A DNA stretch of 37,430 nt, from positions 1-37,430 of the IMG/VR virus record IMGVR_UViG_3300008261_000062. One strand, 5' to 3'. Shown piece after piece: positions 17,381-23,448 of the stretch (position 1 is the first letter of the stretch; each line of letters begins with the position of its first letter). Below the pieces are notes generated by a model. The model saw nothing but the letters and a program-made list of their open reading frames with translations, was not told the origin of the DNA and ran no database searches. The position numbers and the translations under genes were made by a program. This stretch comes from a virus.

Positions 17381-17677
17381 TCAGACAACTTCTACAATCA
17401 CTTGGTTTACGCCCAACTTCTTCTTTGTCGCCTCAACTACTCTCTGTGTGGTTGTCTGTTCTTTCAGAGAAATGGTCTGTATTGTATTCATACCAGCGGC
17501 TTGAAGTTTACCTTTATAAATCTCGGCATCTCTCAGATTGTCGAAAACCGCGACATGGGCTTTTCGCGCTTCAGTCAGAGAGGCTACCGCATAACCAGAA
17601 ATCTTATCATTTGGTTTCATGGCAGACACTCCAGTATACCGTTCACTTAAAGTTTGTTCAAGGGTTATCTTATTCAT
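17381..17677 (-). CDS. hypothetical protein
   Basis: A 98-residue protein starting MNKITLEQTLSERYTG. SLTEARKAHVAVFDNLRDAE is followed by KGKLQAAGMNTIQTISLKE and ends KKKLGVNQVIVEVV, suggesting a small mixed alpha/beta fold. I do not recognise it. The frame opens at a TTG at 17707, but the ATG at 17677 is the natural start. It lies 17 bases upstream of the RecB-like gene and probably shares its transcript. Confidence 0.65.
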   Translation of the reverse strand: MNKITLEQTLSERYTGVSAMKPNDKISGYAVASLTEARKAHVAVFDNLRDAEIYKGKLQAAGMNTIQTISLKEQTTTQRVVEATKKKLGVNQVIVEVV

Positions 17678-17682
17678 ACCAT

Positions 17683-17904
17683 TTATGTAGGCATTTCGTG
17701 GCGACAAACAAACTCTAAATTATTAACGATCAAATGAAAACACACGCCCCCGTAGGGGCGTGTGCGGTAGCGAAATTCCGTGTCGGGGGCTATGACCTCC
17801 ACCAACGCGCGGTGAATAGCGTAATCACGCTTGCACCGTCCCCACGCCGACTCAGTGAGAAGAACGGGGGCGAACACTATTATGTATATCCAAAAAATTT
17901 TCAA
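17683..17904 (-). CDS. doubtful 73-residue ORF
   Basis: The frame starts with TTG at 17904 without a ribosome site; an internal GTG at 17877 is an alternative. It begins like a signal peptide (MKIFWIYIIVFAPVLLTESA). Its end, TEFRYRTRPYGGVCFHLI, has a plausible beta pattern. Against it, the perfect terminator-like hairpin 17741-17764 falls inside the frame, and the segment is much more GC-rich than its flanks, so the region may be a structured RNA instead. Confidence 0.3.
   Translation of the reverse strand: MKIFWIYIIVFAPVLLTESAWGRCKRDYAIHRALVEVIAPDTEFRYRTRPYGGVCFHLIVNNLEFVCRHEMPT
17741..17764 (-). terminator. perfect 10-bp hairpin, terminator-like on minus strand
   Basis: CACACGCCCC / GGGGCGTGTG with a 4-base loop. 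On the minus strand it is followed by TTTTCATTT. It would end transcripts from the deaminase gene and the GC-rich segment 17765-17880. Confidence 0.65.
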
Positions 17905-17911
17905 GATTTAT

Positions 17912-18313
17912 TTAAAAATTTTTTGAAGACCGATAAAAGTCTGAATTGTGAAAATTCATTTTCACAAAACCTTCATTTGTGGTGTAGTGGATTGTATCAA
18001 AGACCGTTAGACACCAGGGAAGGCACTTGTCACAGGGACGCGAGATACGCATCTCTCCGTGGGAATTGAAACGGCAGTTAAAGAGATGCAGATCCTCGCG
18101 AGGCTCACACTTGATCAAAGCATCAAGTTCAGAATGCATCTCTTCAAAGAGATACCCATACTTTCTAGCAAGCGGATGGGTCTTGAAGCGGTTAGTTCCG
18201 ACAGAAACAATTTTACCCTTGCAAACAATGATAGAAACATGCTTCTTGCTGCGATCTATCTTTTTACAGGTTTCTGCGGCAACTTTGAGTATTTTGTCGA
18301 GGTCGGCTCTCAT
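17912..18313 (-). CDS. cytidine/deoxycytidylate deaminase-like protein
   Basis: A 133-residue protein. EMHSELDAL supplies the His-x-Glu pair, and SRPCDKCLPWC the Pro-Cys-x2-Cys pair, giving the zinc site and proton donor of the CDA fold. The spacing of about 30 residues fits. The preceding strands (HVSIIVCKGKIVSVGTN) match the family's first beta strands. It may be a dCMP deaminase feeding dUMP to ThyX, or a nucleic-acid editing type; sequence alone does not decide. It lies just after tRNA-Arg in transcription order. Confidence 0.75.
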   Translation of the reverse strand: MRADLDKILKVAAETCKKIDRSKKHVSIIVCKGKIVSVGTNRFKTHPLARKYGYLFEEMHSELDALIKCEPREDLHLFNCRFNSHGEMRISRPCDKCLPWCLTVFDTIHYTTNEGFVKMNFHNSDFYRSSKNF

Positions 18314-18336
18314 ATTTCAGAATTTTCACAATCAAG

Positions 18337-18410
18337 CACACCTGGCTGGATTCGAACCAGCGACAAACGGATTAGAAATCCGTTACTCTATCCAACTGAG
18401 TTACAGGTGC
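18337..18410 (-). tRNA. tRNA-Arg(TCT)
   Basis: Full cloverleaf. Acceptor GCACCTG/CAGGTGT (G1-U72), D-stem ACTC/GAGT, anticodon loop TTTCTAA with anticodon TCT, T-arm GCTGG-TTCGAAT-CCAGC, discriminator G. CCA is not encoded. It reads AGA codons. Confidence 0.93.
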
Positions 18411-18419
18411 GTGTGTAGG

Positions 18420-18566
18420 TTAAGACTTCTTCGGCTTCTTCTTATTCGTAGGCTTCAACTTCTTGATCTTGCCCTTACCAAAGATCTTATTCCAATTCTC
18501 ATCCCACTTCTTCTGATCTACAGGGCGATATGAGTCACCCTTTCCTGCTCCGTGTTGTCCTTCCAT
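18420..18566 (-). CDS. small conserved-type phage protein
   Basis: A 48-residue protein, MEGQHGAGKGDSYRP, then KWDENWNKIFGKGK and a Lys-rich end (KKLKPTNKKKPKKS). TTGGAGGAAAT lies just before the ATG at 18566. The frame is open to 18659 but crosses a terminator. The glycine/lysine start with D-S-x-R-P and a K-W-D-E-N-W core recurs in small proteins of many phages, function unknown. It lies 9 bases upstream of tRNA-Arg and may be cotranscribed. Confidence 0.7.
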   Translation of the reverse strand: MEGQHGAGKGDSYRPVDQKKWDENWNKIFGKGKIKKLKPTNKKKPKKS

Positions 18567-18583
18567 ATTTCCTCCAAGCGAAA

Positions 18584-18609
18584 GGGGAGGGAGCCGAAGC
18601 CCCCTCCCC
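18584..18609 (-). terminator. rho-independent terminator with UUCG loop
   Basis: GGGGAGGGGGC-TTCG-GCTCCCTCCCC: 11 bp with one G-U, followed by TTTCG on the minus strand. It separates the HTH gene from the 48-residue gene. Confidence 0.85.
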
Positions 18610-18627
18610 ACGCACCCAAGCCACCGA

Positions 18628-18933
18628 TCAAAGGGTGTAGTTGATGTAGTTGTGGACATCCGCAGGGTCCACGGTCGGATTCACAAGCAGGACGCGCTTC
18701 ATGCTGTAGCGAGTGCTGCCGTTCTGAGTCTCCTCGGTCACGATCCGCCAGTTGCCACGGTTCTCAACGAGCGACTTGATCGAAGAGATCATCGCACGGA
18801 AGTTCTTGATACCGAAACGACTACGGGCTTCGGCAGCGGTAAGCGAGTTACCGTTGGCGAGGTAGTTGATCGCCTTGCGCTTCTTCGTAAGGCTTGCGGA
18901 CGAGGACGAACGATTCTTGGTGCTGGTAGCCAT
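18628..18933 (-). CDS. helix-turn-helix DNA-binding-like protein
   Basis: A 101-residue basic protein from the ATG at 18933 (AAGGAA upstream). After a Ser/Thr/Lys-rich start, AINYLANGNSLTAAEARSRF and GIKNFRAMISSIKSLVE form a winged-helix-like pattern, followed by a likely beta wing (WRIVTEETQNGSTRYSMKRV). It has its own strong promoter (19019-19047), a leader of about 80 bases and a terminator, so it is an independent, probably early, unit. A regulator is plausible; targets unknown. Confidence 0.72.
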   Translation of the reverse strand: MATSTKNRSSSSASLTKKRKAINYLANGNSLTAAEARSRFGIKNFRAMISSIKSLVENRGNWRIVTEETQNGSTRYSMKRVLLVNPTVDPADVHNYINYTL

Positions 18934-19018
18934 TCTGAAAAATTCCTTTGCTGATGAACACTTTGTATGAGTCTGTCGAGCCATCAGCAACTCGCAGCAC
19001 TCTCAACTAGATGACCAT

Positions 19019-19047
19019 AGTATACAGTTGAACTAGGTCTGTGTCAA
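19019..19047 (-). promoter_or_regulatory. sigma70-type promoter for HTH gene
   Basis: On the minus strand TTGACA (19047-19042), a 17-base spacer and TATACT (19024-19019), preceded by TG. Confidence 0.88.
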
Positions 19048-19066
19048 GTAGTTTATGCACTTTCCT

Positions 19067-19276
19067 CTAAAAATACTCGGAGTAGTCGCGCCCATAACGG
19101 TTGATTCTCTCGTTCGGAGACATCTGCTTGAGTTCTTCTACAGGATCTATGCCAAAAATTCTTTTTCTTGTATCGGGATGCAGATTGAACAGAGACAGAT
19201 CGAATTCCAATCTGTCATCTGTAGTTTTTTTATGGTTTGAATCGTTGTATAACCAACGATCACTAGAACTGCTCAT
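19067..19276 (-). CDS. small protein, paralogue A
   Basis: A 69-residue protein. Its C-terminal half (DPVEELKQMSPNERINRYGR, then DYSEYF) matches the preceding gene (NPVEDLRAMSIQERIDMYGR, then DYEEFL), so the two are tandem duplicates. The start overlaps the upstream stop (ATGA). The N-terminal half is Ser/Asp-rich and diverged. No known family; coupled translation suggests the pair works together. Confidence 0.7.
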   Translation of the reverse strand: MSSSSDRWLYNDSNHKKTTDDRLEFDLSLFNLHPDTRKRIFGIDPVEELKQMSPNERINRYGRDYSEYF

Positions 19277-19470
19277 TTTTGTGGATTTAGAAATTCTTCG
19301 TAGTCTCGACCATACATGTCAATTCTTTCTTGAATTGACATTGCACGAAGATCCTCTACAGGATTGTAACCAAGTTCAGAAATAATTTCTTCGGGCTTCA
19401 TATTAAAGAGATTTTCATCAAACTTACACTTGCCCTTGAACGAATTCATCCATGCTGTATAAAAACTCAC
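19273..19470 (-). CDS. small protein, paralogue B
   Basis: A 65-residue protein starting with GTG at 19470 (MSFYTAWMNSFKGKCKF), with GGAGG 8 bases upstream. The open frame begins at 19485, but that would place the start within the ribosome site. It shares the PVEDLRAMSIQERIDMYGRD block with the next gene. It starts just inside the stop region of the DUF3293-like gene, so it is cotranscribed from the 20018-20025 late promoter. Confidence 0.7.
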   Translation of the reverse strand: MSFYTAWMNSFKGKCKFDENLFNMKPEEIISELGYNPVEDLRAMSIQERIDMYGRDYEEFLNPQK

Positions 19471-19471
19471 T

Positions 19472-19999
19472 TTAGTTACCTCCACCTACAATGAATGGTC
19501 TGTTCTTGAGACGAGACTTGAAATCTCCCTTTTCAATTTCAGGTCCAGACTTCAGTCCTGCGCCACCGATACGCGCTCTCTTGCCCTTTGGAACCCAATC
19601 AGACTTGCCTGTGCCGTGGAACACGCTACCGTGCTTCTTGGAGACAGAGAGAACGGTGTCTTGTCCATGCTCTGAACCGTGCTTCTTGAGATCGGCAAGC
19701 ATCTTTGCATGATCAGATGAATGAACCATGAAAGACTTTTCCTTTACTTTCTTCTGACCGCCAGCCTGTGTCTCAATATACTCACCCTTCACAGGAACAG
19801 GAGCATAGCCGTGCGCTCGTAGACTGGCGCGTAGAGCCTTCGTGCGCTTGTTGTTCTCGGCAGGGCTTAATTCGCCACGGCTAGCCGATACGAAGCCAAC
19901 CATCTTGCCACCTTCAATATGACCGTGAAGGCGGGATAGCGACCTACGGGCTGCTTCTATGAGTGCTGCTTCTTCTCTGATCTGCTTAAAGTCTTTCAT
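19472..19999 (-). CDS. DUF3293-like protein with capsid-targeting-like N-terminus
   Basis: A 175-residue protein. It starts MKDFKQIREEAALIEAARR, close to the other targeting-like peptides in this window. The body contains GFVSASRGELSPAENNKRTK, LRASLRAHGYAPVPVKGEY, an ExSF strand (EKSFMVHS) and HGQDTVLSV. This order resembles DUF3293 proteins. The ATG at 19999 has GGAGA 8 bases upstream; an ATG at 20011 sits inside the leader. The function of the domain is unknown. The peptide suggests packaging into the head. Confidence 0.72.
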   Translation of the reverse strand: MKDFKQIREEAALIEAARRSLSRLHGHIEGGKMVGFVSASRGELSPAENNKRTKALRASLRAHGYAPVPVKGEYIETQAGGQKKVKEKSFMVHSSDHAKMLADLKKHGSEHGQDTVLSVSKKHGSVFHGTGKSDWVPKGKRARIGGAGLKSGPEIEKGDFKSRLKNRPFIVGGGN

Positions 20000-20017
20000 G
20001 CGATTCTCCATTTATCT

Positions 20018-20025
20018 TATTTATG
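20018..20025 (-). promoter_or_regulatory. T4-like late promoter box
   Basis: CATAAATA followed by AG on the minus strand, 19 bases before the ATG at 19999. It overlaps the end of the preceding gene. Confidence 0.62.
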
Positions 20026-20479
20026 GAAACAACTTACTTTTCTGTCCATAACCAATCTTGTTGGAACCGAATACTCGCATGAGTTCTGCTCCCGTCCAAA
20101 AACAAACTTTAATTTTTGGAAATTCTGTAATATCAGTGAAACAATAGTTTGTATGCGCGGCGTGAGCCTGAAATTCCTTAAGATCTACTTTTCTACCCAC
20201 ACCGATCATTCCTGATGGAGCGTAATTTGCTCCGCGTCTGGTGAACGCCTTTTGGTCTATCTTTTCTTCTGTTACTTTGTCAATAAAATCGAATCCTTTT
20301 CCATCCTTAAATACTAGGTTGGGAAACCATAATGGGATGTGTATTTCCAAAAATTTGGAGGCAACTCTGCCATCCATAAACAATTCTACCAGTTCTTCTT
20401 TTGGTATACTTCCAACTTGAAATGGAGTAAGGTTAAAATTGTAAGTTTTCTTATACTCAATATTTGTAATTGCTGCCAT
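20021..20479 (-). CDS. unknown protein, possible PD-(D/E)XK-like core
   Basis: A 152-residue protein. KFLEIHIPLWFPNLVFKDG is followed by FDFIDKVTEEKIDQKAFTRR and PSGMIGVGRKVDLKEFQAH, then KIKVCFWTGAELM. D-x-x-D and DQK could be the acidic and lysine residues of a restriction-like fold, but the match is weak. AAGGAGTAGAT precedes the ATG and a late box lies 22 bases upstream. The gene follows tRNA-Gln directly. Confidence 0.65.
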   Translation of the reverse strand: MAAITNIEYKKTYNFNLTPFQVGSIPKEELVELFMDGRVASKFLEIHIPLWFPNLVFKDGKGFDFIDKVTEEKIDQKAFTRRGANYAPSGMIGVGRKVDLKEFQAHAAHTNYCFTDITEFPKIKVCFWTGAELMRVFGSNKIGYGQKSKLFP

Positions 20480-20500
20480 ATCTACTCCTTGAGATATGGA

Positions 20501-20508
20501 TATTTATA
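20501..20508 (-). promoter_or_regulatory. T4-like late promoter box, perfect T4 form
   Basis: TATAAATA on the minus strand, starting two bases after the tRNA-Gln discriminator and 21 bases upstream of the ATG at 20479. Confidence 0.65.
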
Positions 20509-20509
20509 A

Positions 20510-20580
20510 CTGCCCGACTTGGATTCGAACCAAGACATGGAGGACCAAAATCTCCAGTGCTACCGTTACACCATCAGGCA
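20510..20580 (-). tRNA. tRNA-Gln(TTG)
   Basis: Acceptor TGCCTGA/TCGGGCA with the U1-A72 pair and G73 typical of tRNA-Gln. Anticodon loop TTTTGGT (anticodon TTG), closed by an A-C mismatch. T-arm CTTGG-TTCGAAT-CCAAG. No CCA encoded. Confidence 0.9.
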
Positions 20581-20584
20581 ATAA

Positions 20585-20794
20585 TCACAAAAGCCCATTT
20601 TCCTCATCGAAACGAGCAATCCTGTCCATCGCACAATTACTTAGTTCTTTTTGAGTCTCTTTGAGTTTCTTCTGAAGTTGCATAATCTCCCCATAAGCAT
20701 CACCGATCAAAAGAAGAACATCTTTGGGAAGATCCGTTCGCTTGGTGGCAACGCGAAGGCGGTAGTCGATATGGTCTTCGTCATCCTGCCACAT
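20585..20794 (-). CDS. small coiled-coil protein
   Basis: A 69-residue charged protein with a heptad-like stretch (GEIMQLQKKLKETQKELSN). The start ATG shares one base with the stop of the PEP-CTERM gene (TAATG). It ends 4 bases before tRNA-Gln. No family recognised. Confidence 0.65.
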   Translation of the reverse strand: MWQDDEDHIDYRLRVATKRTDLPKDVLLLIGDAYGEIMQLQKKLKETQKELSNCAMDRIARFDEENGLL

Positions 20795-21429
20795 TACTTA
20801 CGCCTTCTTTGCCTTCCGACCACGCCAGCAACCGCAAGCAGGGCAAGTGCCGATGGTGTGGGAACAACCTCGTAAGACAGATTGTCCACGATGACATGTG
20901 GAACATTGGCAAAGCCACTAATCTTCAGTGTGTCAATGGCGAGATCGTCAATCTCAACCCGTGTCCGCACCATTGCTTGGAGGGTGACGGTGTGAGTCCA
21001 GTTGACTAAACCGTCCTGATATCCCGTCAGCGTCAGGGTCATTGGAGTCCAAGCTGTGGTGATGTCAGCCCCAACGAATCGCCACGGATTCTCCCGACTG
21101 ATTCTGAATGCATTCTGCGCCCCCGCACCGTATGGGGTGAAAAGCGCACGATCACCGACGATGCCATCGTCGTAACCACCGAAATTCACACCATCGTTGA
21201 TGGCATAGTAGCCCCAGTATCCACTAAAGTTCTGCCATGTCTCGTCGTTTGCAGGAACGACAAGGTTGCTCACGAACTGAAATCCCTCGTAATTCCTGAT
21301 GGGACTTGCTCTCACGGTGTCGTTTAAATCGGAGATTGCGTCTGGTTCAGGCAAATCCTCAAAGGTGCAAGTCTGCACCTGTGCGTGTGCTGCCGTTGCG
21401 ATAAATGCTGTTGCGATTAGTGTCTTCAT
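20794..21429 (-). CDS. exported PEP-CTERM-like protein 2
   Basis: A 211-residue protein. Signal peptide MKTLIATAFIATAAHA; a beta-rich middle containing CTFEDLPEPDAIS and NFSGYWGYYAIND; and a C-terminal VPTPSALALLAVAGVVGRQRRRK sorting tail (PxP, hydrophobic span, basic cluster). FEDLP near the start recurs in planctomycete and other PEP-CTERM proteins. It is more GC-rich than its neighbours, consistent with host acquisition. The start overlaps the upstream stop (ATGA), so it is embedded in a phage operon. Confidence 0.85.
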   Translation of the reverse strand: MKTLIATAFIATAAHAQVQTCTFEDLPEPDAISDLNDTVRASPIRNYEGFQFVSNLVVPANDETWQNFSGYWGYYAINDGVNFGGYDDGIVGDRALFTPYGAGAQNAFRISRENPWRFVGADITTAWTPMTLTLTGYQDGLVNWTHTVTLQAMVRTRVEIDDLAIDTLKISGFANVPHVIVDNLSYEVVPTPSALALLAVAGVVGRQRRRK

Positions 21430-21755
21430 TGTGTGTTTTCCTCTTCGTTTGGCATGTTGTAATAACTTCGGTAGGGTTCGTGTGGAATGTTGTTTCGCTT
21501 GAGTGTTTCCTCAAGGTGCAAGATGTGCCACGACATACGCAGCACGAAGTCCCGTGTCTCTTCTTTTATCCACTTGTTCTTGATGTGCCATGCCGAATCC
21601 AAGATGGCATCCTGAATGCGTGGAGAGCAGTTTCGCTGATCGTGGCGTTCATAGATCATCTTGTCGATGATCTCAGGCTGACCAAATCCATTTAGGATCT
21701 TGAAGTATTCATCAAGGAATGGATCGTTGGTTACATTGTCGTTTTCGTTGCTCAC
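21426..21755 (-). CDS. hypothetical protein in GTGA-coupled operon
   Basis: A 109-residue helical, charged protein (DEYFKILNGFGQPEIIDKMI). It starts with GTG at 21755, overlapping the upstream TGA. The ending NEEENTQ overlaps the PEP-CTERM start. No family recognised. Confidence 0.68.
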   Translation of the reverse strand: MSNENDNVTNDPFLDEYFKILNGFGQPEIIDKMIYERHDQRNCSPRIQDAILDSAWHIKNKWIKEETRDFVLRMSWHILHLEETLKRNNIPHEPYRSYYNMPNEEENTQ

Positions 21756-22123
21756 TCGTCATCCTCTCCAAGTTCAAACTTCGGTGGGACTGCCTTGCCC
21801 TTGGAAACGACAACGCCGTTCACACGAAAGCAATATGGTTCCTTGTAGCAATCCCAGCCATAATGATCTGCAATCTGCTTCGGAGTCAATCGCACATAGC
21901 AGTCATCGTCGGGGTTGGTCATGTCGGTGGTTTCGCAGATTCTCCTACGAGCCTCATCCCGTTCCTTCGTGACACGCTCAAAATCATCCCACAACTCATG
22001 GTGTTCCTTGTGGAGATTCGTAAAGCACTCCTGATACTCCTCAAGTTGCATTTGAAGTGCGTGTCGCTCGTCGCAGCACTTCTCGTAGTGACCTTCAATA
22101 GTTGGTTCGTAGTTCTTGCTCAC
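21752..22123 (-). CDS. coiled-coil protein, paralogue of 22341-22616
   Basis: A 123-residue protein with a long coiled coil (HALQMQLEEYQECFTNLHKE), then TKERDEARRRICE and LTPKQIADHYGWDCYKE. The last two blocks match ERDEARRKFCE and TTPQWFAEEENWDCFKE in the gene at 22341, so the two are homologues. The GTG start at 22123 overlaps the upstream TGA, with GGAGG just before. Confidence 0.72.
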   Translation of the reverse strand: MSKNYEPTIEGHYEKCCDERHALQMQLEEYQECFTNLHKEHHELWDDFERVTKERDEARRRICETTDMTNPDDDCYVRLTPKQIADHYGWDCYKEPYCFRVNGVVVSKGKAVPPKFELGEDDE

Positions 22124-22344
22124 TTGCCGTCCTCCTCGTTAGGTGGCAGCACATCCATCACGACGAGATCATCAAGGTCAGTCCAAAAACAGGTGTCTGC
22201 GAGTTCGTTGCGGAACTTCCCCACCTTGCCGTTTGGGGAGATTTCAAGCAGCGTCCATTCGTTGCGTTGGATTCTTGTGATCCTGTCAGTCAGCAGTAGC
22301 CGCTTGCCTTTGAGTTTTTCCCATTCGCGCTCTTCGTCGCTCAC
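22120..22344 (-). CDS. small protein in GTGA-coupled operon
   Basis: A 74-residue protein from GTG at 22344, MSDEEREWEKLKGKRLLLTD, then beta-type segments (EWTLLEISPNGKVGKF, FWTDLDDLVVMDVLP). It looks like a small SH3-like barrel, unnamed. The start overlaps the previous stop (GTGA) with GGAGG 9 bases upstream. Confidence 0.7.
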   Translation of the reverse strand: MSDEEREWEKLKGKRLLLTDRITRIQRNEWTLLEISPNGKVGKFRNELADTCFWTDLDDLVVMDVLPPNEEDGK

Positions 22345-22616
22345 TTGCCGTCCTCCTTGAAGCAGTCCCAATTCTCTTCTTCAGCAAACCATTGAGGAGT
22401 AGTGAATTCCAAGCGAGAGTTATTCGACATCATTTCGCAAAACTTTCGCCGCGCTTCGTCGCGCTCGGCGCGCAGTTTCTTGTTCATTTCGCCAACAGGC
22501 TCACAAGCCATGCAGGAACCTTCGAATCCGTTTTTGAGGTCTTCGATATGAAGACGAAGAGCCTCGTTTTCTAGGATCAATTGCTGATTTCGCATTAGGA
22601 TGTCTTCATTTTCCAT
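22341..22616 (-). CDS. coiled-coil protein directly after a tRNA
   Basis: A 91-residue protein starting MENEDILMRNQQLILENEAL with a leucine-zipper-like helix, then Cys-x2-Cys (SCMACEPVG) and the ERDEARRKFCE block shared with the gene at 21752. The ATG at 22616 lies two bases after the 3' end of the tRNA at 22619-22691, and no ribosome site is visible. An ATG at 22595 is possible. Confidence 0.65.
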   Translation of the reverse strand: MENEDILMRNQQLILENEALRLHIEDLKNGFEGSCMACEPVGEMNKKLRAERDEARRKFCEMMSNNSRLEFTTPQWFAEEENWDCFKEDGK

Positions 22617-22618
22617 AA

Positions 22619-22691
22619 TAGCGCGAATCGGATTCGAACCGATACTTGGCGCATTTTGAATGCGCTGTCTCTGCCGTTGGACTACCGCGCC
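22619..22691 (-). tRNA. tRNA with anticodon CAA (Leu codon) but class I shape
   Basis: Acceptor GGCGCGG/TCGCGCT (G1-U72), anticodon stem GCGCA/TGCGC with loop TTCAAAA (anticodon CAA), variable loop CAAGT of only five bases, T-arm ATCGG-TTCGAAT-CCGAT, A73. CAA reads the leucine codon UUG, but leucine tRNAs normally have a long variable arm, so the identity is uncertain. Confidence 0.75.
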
Positions 22692-22697
22692 GACAAG

Positions 22698-22770
22698 TGG
22701 CTCCCGTGGGAGTCGAACCCACAACTGACGGATTAAAAGTCCGATACTCTACCAATTGAGTTAGAGAGCC
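22698..22770 (-). tRNA. tRNA-Lys(TTT)
   Basis: Acceptor GGCTCTC/GGGAGCC, D-arm ACTC-AATTGGTA-GAGT, anticodon loop CTTTTAA (TTT), T-arm GTGGG-TTCGACT-CCCAC, A73. It begins 5 bases after the RNase P-like RNA and 6 bases before the next tRNA. Confidence 0.94.
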
Positions 22771-22775
22771 ATTAA

Positions 22776-23022
22776 CTGAAGAGGAAGCCCCTCTGATGTT
22801 TGCTGAGTAGCATCACCCATATCGTGCTTGATATAAGTGACTTGTGTTCCTTCTGTGTCGGTGTGATAGAGGGAAGCCCCCTTCACTACAGAGTGATCAC
22901 AAACAGCAGAGGGACTTTCCTCCACGCTCCGCATCCGCAGAGCATTTGCTTGCTTACGGAGCAAGCCTTACCGCCACCTTAAATCATCCAAAAGCCGATG
23001 GAATCTTTTGGACTACTCTCAG
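22776..23022 (-). ncRNA. rnpB: candidate compact RNase P RNA
   Basis: The minus strand carries GAGGAAAGTCC (22922-22912), the RNase P CR-I sequence. AAGTCCCTCTG pairs over 11 bp with CAGAGGGGCTT (22795-22785), giving a P4-like helix that ends in the expected GGCTT. TGTTTG/CAAACA continues as P5. TGTGAT/ATCACA encloses two hairpins like P7-P8-P9. TCACTTATATC/GATATGGGTGA forms a further long hairpin. GCTCTGC-GGAT-GCGGAGC just upstream fits P3. CTGAGAG (23022-23016) can pair with CTCTTCAG (22783-22776) to close the molecule. tRNA-Lys follows after 5 bases. The specificity-domain consensus is not evident, and GAGGAA can also pair with TTCCTC, so a different structured RNA is possible. Confidence 0.58.
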
Positions 23023-23125
23023 ATAGACCGCTCAGAGTGCGGTTTATATAATATAACTGACAATATACTACATTGCATTCACCTACGAGTTAAATACTAT
23101 TCATTTTACACCTCGTTTGTTTCAA

Positions 23126-23395
23126 TTAACCATTAAGAATCTGGAAACTTGCATTGAACGAACTCACCGATTCAGGACGGAACGAGCGAAAAGCACCAGC
23201 CTCGACATCCCAAACAACAATGTTGTCGCCTGTTCGCGGTGGAGCATTCTCATTCAAAACCTGTTCACGCTTCGGCAAGTAAGTCTCATTCAGAGTGCAG
23301 CGCATCTTTCGCTGCGAACCATCCATCTTCGTAAAAACAACTTCACAAATTCCACGGTGAAGGTTCTCAACCATCTGTTCTCGCGTTTGAGTCAT
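23126..23395 (-). CDS. small SH3-barrel-type phage protein
   Basis: An 89-residue protein from the ATG at 23395 (AGGAGA upstream). VVFTKMDGSQRKMRCTL is followed by VVWDVEAGAFRSFRPESVSS. This arrangement, K-x-D-G-x-x-R-x-M-x-C-T-L then W-D-x-E...R-S-F-R, is common in a family of small beta-barrel phage proteins of unknown role. It has its own sigma70 promoter and lies upstream of the RNase P-like RNA. Confidence 0.75.
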   Translation of the reverse strand: MTQTREQMVENLHRGICEVVFTKMDGSQRKMRCTLNETYLPKREQVLNENAPPRTGDNIVVWDVEAGAFRSFRPESVSSFNASFQILNG

Positions 23396-23414
23396 TTGTT
23401 TCTCCTGTGTGTAG

Positions 23415-23443
23415 AGTATAGCGTTTATTGTCTGCGTTGTCAA
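23415..23443 (-). promoter_or_regulatory. sigma70-type promoter
   Basis: TTGACA (23443-23438), 17-base spacer, TATACT (23420-23415) on the minus strand. Leader of about 13 bases including AGGAGA before the ATG at 23395. Confidence 0.88.
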
Positions 23444-23448
23444 GTAGG

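Noticed and set aside
17679-17686. Late box CATAAATG before the gene at 17677
   Set aside because: Last base deviates, and the box overlaps the start so transcription would begin inside the gene.
17149-17718. 189-residue plus-strand ORF
   Set aside because: Antisense to the RecB-like gene, whose motifs are clear; no ribosome site.
21719-22360. 213-residue plus-strand ORF
   Set aside because: It is antisense to four GTGA-coupled genes with good ribosome sites and coiled-coil patterns; its own sequence is low-complexity Ser/Leu/Val.
22761-22964. 67-residue minus ORF across the RNase P-like region
   Set aside because: It runs into tRNA-Lys, has no ribosome site, and the same bases form the P4 and inner helices.
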